Shown here: one piece after another, positions 60,483 to 64,000 of the stretch | How positions within the stretch are numbered: the stretch's first letter is position 1 | Layout: each line of letters begins with the position of its first letter | NCBI GenBank assembly: GCA_019356535.1 | Contig: CP037918.1 | Location: 1,116,001 to 1,180,000 of the forward strand | From: Chromatiaceae bacterium | Lineage (GTDB): Bacteria > Pseudomonadota > Gammaproteobacteria > Chromatiales > Chromatiaceae | Reading direction: 5' to 3' | DNA length: 64,000 nucleotides | Notes under the pieces: generated by a model | What the model was told of the DNA's origin: nothing | The model's input: only the letters and a program-made list of their open reading frames with translations | The model's database searches: none | Translations under genes and position numbers: made by a program

Positions 60483-62286
60483 GTTCCTGGCGCCGGTAGA
60501 GTCGGGCATAGAGACCGCCGCCCTGGATCAGTTGTTCGTGGCTGCCATCCTCGACGATCTGGCCGTTCTCGAACACCAGGGCGCGATCGGCCTGGCGCAC
60601 GGCGCTCAGGCGGTGCGCCACGATCAGGGTGGTGCGACCCTCGAGGAAGGTCTGCAGGGCCTGGTGCAGCGCCGCCTCGGTGGCCACGTCGAGTGCCGAG
60701 GTGGCCTCGTCGAGGATCACGATCTTCGGGTCGCGCAGCACCATGCGTGCGATCGCCAGGCGTTGCCGTTGCCCGCCCGAGAGGCGCACGCCGTCGCGGC
60801 CGATGTGCGTCTCCAGTCCGTCGTCCAGGTGGCGCACCACCTCGGCGAGCTGGGCGATCTCCAGTGCCTGCCACAGGCGTTCTTCGGGCAGTTCTCGCCC
60901 CAGGGTGAGATTGGCACGGATACTGTCGTTGAACAGCGCAGGCTGTTGCAGCACGGTAGCCACGTGCTCGCGCACCACGTCCAGGCCAATGCGTTCCACC
61001 GGCACGCCGTCGTAGCGGATGCTGCCGCGCTGCGGTATGTACAGGCCCAGCAGGATCTGCACCAGGGTGGTCTTGCCGCCGCCGCTGGCGCCGACCAGCG
61101 CGACCTTCTCGCCGGCGGCGATGCGCAGGTTCAGGTGATTGAGCACCGGGGTCTCGCCGTCGTAGCTGAAACACAGGTCCTCGACCTCGATGCTGGTGCT
61201 CAGGCGGCCTTCGAAGGGGTTTTCGAGGTGCGGGTAACGTGGCTCCAACCCCACGTCCATGAGCTTGTTGATGCGCCCGAGCGCAGCGCGCGCGGCATGC
61301 AGGGCGTACTGGATGTTCAGGATCTCCTGCACCGGGCTCATCATGAACCACAGGTAGGCATAGACCGCCAGCATCTCGCCGATGGTCAGCCCCGAGTAGA
61401 GCACCATGATCATCGACAGGGCGCGGAAGGCGTCGAAACCGAACAGGAACACCATGAACGACAGCCGGTTGGCTGCGTCCGAGCGCCAGGTGAAGCTCGC
61501 CGAGCGGTCACGGATGCCGGCGGCAGCCTCGATCACCCGCCGGATGTAATGCCGCTCGCGGTTGGCCGCGCGGATCTCGGCGATGGCGTCCAGCGTCTCG
61601 ACCAGGGTTTCCTGGAACGCCTGCCAGGCGCGGTTTTCCTGTTGCTTGAGGTGCTTGACCTTCTGCCCGAAGCGGGTGGTGATCCAGATCACCACCGGGT
61701 TGAGCAGCAGGATGAACAGCGCCAGTTGCCAGTGCATCCACAGCAGCACCAGCGCGGTGCCGAGCACGCTGAGCACGGCTACCACGAACTTGCTGGTGGT
61801 CTGGCTGACGAACTGGTCGATGGCATCCAGGTCGGTTACCAGGTGCGAGGCCACGGTGCCCGAGCCCAGCAGTTCGTATTCGCTCATGGAGAAGCGTTGC
61901 AGGCGCTCGAGCAGGTCGCGGCGCATGCGGAAGATCACTTCCTTGGAGATCAGCGTGAATTCCCGTGTCTGCCAGACGTTGAACACCAGTGTCAGAAAGC
62001 GCAGGAACAACGTCAGCAGCAGGATGGCGCTAATATAGAGTACCGGCCCCTGCCAGGCCTCGGGGAAGAGGCGCTGCATCAGGGCCACGGTAGCGCCAGG
62101 CTGGTCGAGCAGTACCTCGTCGACCAGTAGCGGGATCAGCAGGGGCACCGGCACCGAGACCAGGGCGCCGAGCACGGCGATCAGGTTGGCAGCCACCAGT
62201 TCGCGCCGGTGGCGGGTAATCATGGTGAGCAGTTCCGACAGGGTGTAGGTCTCGGAACGCAGATCGGAGACGACGGGAGTGGACAT
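60463..62286 (-). CDS. ABC exporter (fused membrane and ATPase domains, MsbA-like)
   Basis: A 607-residue half transporter. Six helices span about residues 30-320. The ATPase has Walker A GASGGGKTTLVQILLGLY (about residue 396), signature RLSGGQRQRLAIARMVL, Walker B KIVILDEATSALD, and the H-loop LIVAHRLSAVRQ. It resembles lipid or multidrug exporters; the cargo is unknown. No peptidase C39 domain is present. The ATG at 62286 overlaps head to head with the start of the M23 peptidase gene (shared CATG) and has no good ribosome site. The YheT-like hydrolase is downstream. Confidence 0.92.
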   Translation of the reverse strand: MSTPVVSDLRSETYTLSELLTMITRHRRELVAANLIAVLGALVSVPVPLLIPLLVDEVLLDQPGATVALMQRLFPEAWQGPVLYISAILLLTLFLRFLTLVFNVWQTREFTLISKEVIFRMRRDLLERLQRFSMSEYELLGSGTVASHLVTDLDAIDQFVSQTTSKFVVAVLSVLGTALVLLWMHWQLALFILLLNPVVIWITTRFGQKVKHLKQQENRAWQAFQETLVETLDAIAEIRAANRERHYIRRVIEAAAGIRDRSASFTWRSDAANRLSFMVFLFGFDAFRALSMIMVLYSGLTIGEMLAVYAYLWFMMSPVQEILNIQYALHAARAALGRINKLMDVGLEPRYPHLENPFEGRLSTSIEVEDLCFSYDGETPVLNHLNLRIAAGEKVALVGASGGGKTTLVQILLGLYIPQRGSIRYDGVPVERIGLDVVREHVATVLQQPALFNDSIRANLTLGRELPEERLWQALEIAQLAEVVRHLDDGLETHIGRDGVRLSGGQRQRLAIARMVLRDPKIVILDEATSALDVATEAALHQALQTFLEGRTTLIVAHRLSAVRQADRALVFENGQIVEDGSHEQLIQGGGLYARLYRRQEHAPSKK

Positions 62287-63166
62287 GGGGGCAGTATCCG
62301 GGGGCGGGGTAGGCAATTCAAGCGGGGCCAGGTGGTTGTCGTGGCTGGCGTGGCTGCTGCTGGCCGGGCCGGTGGTGGCCGACAGCCTGTCGCTGGACGG
62401 CGATTTTACCCAGGGCGGTATGGCTGTCGGTCGCGGCCTGCCGCAGGGCACGAAGGTCTGGCAGGACGGCAGGCCGGTGGATGTGGGCCCGGGTGGCGTC
62501 TTCCTGCTGGGATTTGCGCGCGATGCCGGGCCGGTCTCGGAGATCAGGCTCCGTTATCCCGATGGCCACGAGGAGAAACGCCGGCTGAAGATCGCCCGGC
62601 GCCAGTTCCGCATCCAGCGTATCGATGGCCTGCCTGCCAACAAGGTCACGCCGCGGACCGAGGCCGAGCTGGCGCGCATCCGGCGCGAGACGGCAGCGGT
62701 GAAAGAGGCGCGGCGCATCCTCAGCGAACGCGCTGATTTTCTGCAGGGTTTCATCTGGCCGGTGCAAGGCCCCATCTCCGGCACCTATGGCAGCCAGCGC
62801 GTGCTCAATGGCAAGCCCCGGCGACCACATTACGGCGTGGACATCGCCCGACCCAGGGGGACCACGGTGGTGGCTCCGGCCGACGGGGTAGTGATCTTCG
62901 CCGATCCGGACCTGTTCTTTTCGGGCGGCACCCTGATCATCGATCATGGCTTGCGCCTGAACACCTCCTACCTGCACCTGAGCAAGCTGCTGGTCAAGGT
63001 CGGTGACCGGGTCAGGAAGGGCCAGCCCATCGCCGAGATCGGTGCCACCGGGCGTGCTACCGGGCCGCACCTGCACTGGGGCGCCAACTTGCGCGATGTG
63101 CGCATCGACCCGCAGTTGCTGGTGCCGCCGATGCCGCGACAGGCAGTTGAAGTGGTACGGAAATAG
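62285..63166 (+). CDS. Periplasmic M23 (LytM) metallopeptidase
   Basis: A 293-residue protein with a signal peptide ending near residue 32 (PVVA-DSL). A beta-rich domain (about residues 40-110) precedes the LytM domain, whose zinc ligands are in PHYGVDIARPRG (H-x3-D) and PHLHWGANLR (H-x-H). GTYGSQRVLNGKPRRPHYG is typical of this group. Such proteins cut peptidoglycan cross-links or activate amidases. GGGAG lies 5 bases before the ATG at 62285. An inverted repeat spans its stop codon (63153-63173). Confidence 0.93.
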   Translation: MGAVSGGGVGNSSGARWLSWLAWLLLAGPVVADSLSLDGDFTQGGMAVGRGLPQGTKVWQDGRPVDVGPGGVFLLGFARDAGPVSEIRLRYPDGHEEKRRLKIARRQFRIQRIDGLPANKVTPRTEAELARIRRETAAVKEARRILSERADFLQGFIWPVQGPISGTYGSQRVLNGKPRRPHYGVDIARPRGTTVVAPADGVVIFADPDLFFSGGTLIIDHGLRLNTSYLHLSKLLVKVGDRVRKGQPIAEIGATGRATGPHLHWGANLRDVRIDPQLLVPPMPRQAVEVVRK

Positions 63167-63173
63167 CGTACCA
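63153..63173. terminator. Inverted repeat across the M23 stop codon
   Basis: TGGTACG and CGTACCA form a perfect 7-base stem around GAAATAG, which contains the stop codon. No T tract follows. A second dyad, TTATGT-AC-ACATAA (63183-63196), lies between it and tolC and may be a promoter-side operator. Confidence 0.5.
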
Positions 63174-63214
63174 TCAACAAAATTATGTACACATAAGTAT
63201 ATGGAATAGTGAGC

Positions 63215-64000
63215 ATGAAAAAGCTGTTGACGGTGATGGGCATGCTGGCATTGTCCCTGGGCGCCCAGGCGGACGATCTGCTGGGCCTCTATCAAAGGGC
63301 ATCCCAGAACGATCCCGTGATCCGCGCCGCCCGCGCGAACCGTGACGCTGGCCACCAGGTCGAACCCCTGGCGCGGGCCAATCTGCTGCCCAATGCCAAC
63401 CTGAGCGGCAATCTCAATTTCACCTCGCAGGACGTGCAAGGTGCGCCGAACGACGACTACGCCAGCAATGCGCTCACCGTGCAGGTGGTGCAGCCGTTGT
63501 TTCGCCAGGACCGCCGAGTCGCCCTGTCGCAGGCGCGTGACCAGGTGAAGCTGGCCGATGCCGACTATGCCGCTGCCGAGCAGGGCCTGATCCTGCGCTT
63601 GGCCGAGGCCTATTTCGGCGTGCTCTCGGCGCGCGAGAACCTGGTGTTCACGCAGGCCGAGAAGAAGGCCATCGCGCGTCAGCTCGAGCAGGCGAAGGAG
63701 CGCTTCGAGGTTGGTCTGGTGGCGATCACCGACGTGCACGAGGCGCAGGCACGCTTCGACCAGTCCAAGGCCAGCGAGATCACCGCGCGCAACGCCGTGG
63801 ACAATGCGCTGGAGGCACTGCGCCAGGTGGTCGCTGATGCGCCATCCCAGCTGGACGACCTGAAGGAGGAGCTGCCCTTGCTGCCGCCGAACCCGGCCAG
63901 CCTCGACGCCTGGAGCGAACTGGCCTTGCAGCACAACCCGGTGGTGCAGTCGGCGCGACTGGCCAGCGAGGTGGCGCGCAAGGAGATAGCGCGGCGACGT
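63215..64000 (+). CDS. tolC: TolC family outer membrane protein (C-terminus cut by window edge)
   Basis: The first 262 residues are present; TolC proteins are about 430-490 aa. A signal peptide ends near residue 19 (GAQA-DDL). LLGLYQRASQNDPVIRAARA is the TolC N-terminal signature, and the Ala/Gln-rich helical repeats with FEVGLVAITDVHEAQARFDQ match the outer-membrane channel. It should form the exit duct for tripartite pumps or type I secretion. The upstream ABC exporter gene is on the other strand and no periplasmic adaptor is visible. Confidence 0.95.
   Translation, partial: MKKLLTVMGMLALSLGAQADDLLGLYQRASQNDPVIRAARANRDAGHQVEPLARANLLPNANLSGNLNFTSQDVQGAPNDDYASNALTVQVVQPLFRQDRRVALSQARDQVKLADADYAAAEQGLILRLAEAYFGVLSARENLVFTQAEKKAIARQLEQAKERFEVGLVAITDVHEAQARFDQSKASEITARNAVDNALEALRQVVADAPSQLDDLKEELPLLPPNPASLDAWSELALQHNPVVQSARLASEVARKEIARRR

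Noticed and set aside
60463..64000. Type I secretion system made of the ABC exporter and TolC
   Set aside because: The exporter lacks a peptidase domain and lies on the opposite strand, no membrane-fusion protein is visible, and no RTX-like substrate is present.

Overview
The window is GC-rich, densely coded DNA from a gammaproteobacterium, most likely a sulfur-oxidising member of the Chromatiales/Ectothiorhodospiraceae type. The pointers are a sulfur-globule-like secreted Gly/Tyr/Pro-rich protein, an Fnr/Anr regulator beside a complete cbb3 oxidase operon, the typical gammaproteobacterial blocks pyrG-kdsA-eno-ftsB-ispD, ispF-truD and mltD/yafS-rnhA-dnaQ, and a C4-dicarboxylate TRAP system. 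The family and genus are inference.

Layout. 1-2.8 kb: a nitrilase (cut by the left edge) and a SAM methyltransferase, divergent from a LysR regulator. 2.8-5.7 kb: a leftward operon of an unknown protein, an ArsJ-like exporter and NnrS. 5.9-9.8 kb: a NagD-like HAD phosphatase and the three-gene proton-translocating transhydrogenase pntAA-pntAB-pntB. 9.8-12.2 kb: tatD, divergent from ispF-truD. 12.3-15.6 kb: two-subunit pyruvate carboxylase. 15.7-24.5 kb: a flavoprotein-SelD fusion, its stop overlapping the start of dctB-dctD, then a sigma-54 promoter and dctP-dctQ-dctM. 24.6-25.3 kb: fabI. 25.5-32.6 kb: a tightly packed peptide-type ABC importer operon ending in a Cys-rich lipoprotein. 32.8-36.2 kb: mltD, divergent from yafS-like/rnhA/dnaQ. 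36.3-43.4 kb: leftward ccoNOQP, an unknown small membrane gene, ccoG, ccoH, preceded by an Anr box and the fnr/anr gene, with the sulfur-globule-like gene upstream. 44.3-49.2 kb: pyrG-kdsA-eno-ftsB-ispD. 49.3-50.4 kb: an AT-richer patch with two small membrane proteins. 50.5-54.4 kb: hrpA. 54.4-60.5 kb: a mosaic of small genes (YbjN-like, redoxin, YchJ, DUF938 methyltransferase, lytic transglycosylase, hypotheticals, YheT-like hydrolase). 60.5-64 kb: an ABC exporter, a divergent M23 peptidase and the start of a TolC-type outer-membrane protein.

How the genes work together. Dicarboxylates taken up by DctPQM (sensed by DctB, activated by DctD with sigma-54) and pyruvate carboxylase both feed the C4 pool. 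Transhydrogenase balances NADH and NADPH. The cbb3 oxidase allows respiration at low oxygen under Anr control.

The most unusual things are: (1) a dispersed CCTCCCC palindromic repeat family, of which the three longest copies each lie 40-115 bases upstream of a short orphan gene in the same orientation; (2) the peptide-type importer, whose binding protein has both a lipobox and a C-terminal membrane helix and whose last gene is a lipoprotein with repeated CxxxC pairs; (3) the SelD fusion translationally coupled to dctB; (4) the extra cbb3-operon gene and a 28-base perfect palindrome. No tRNA, rRNA, CRISPR array or complete insertion sequence was seen.
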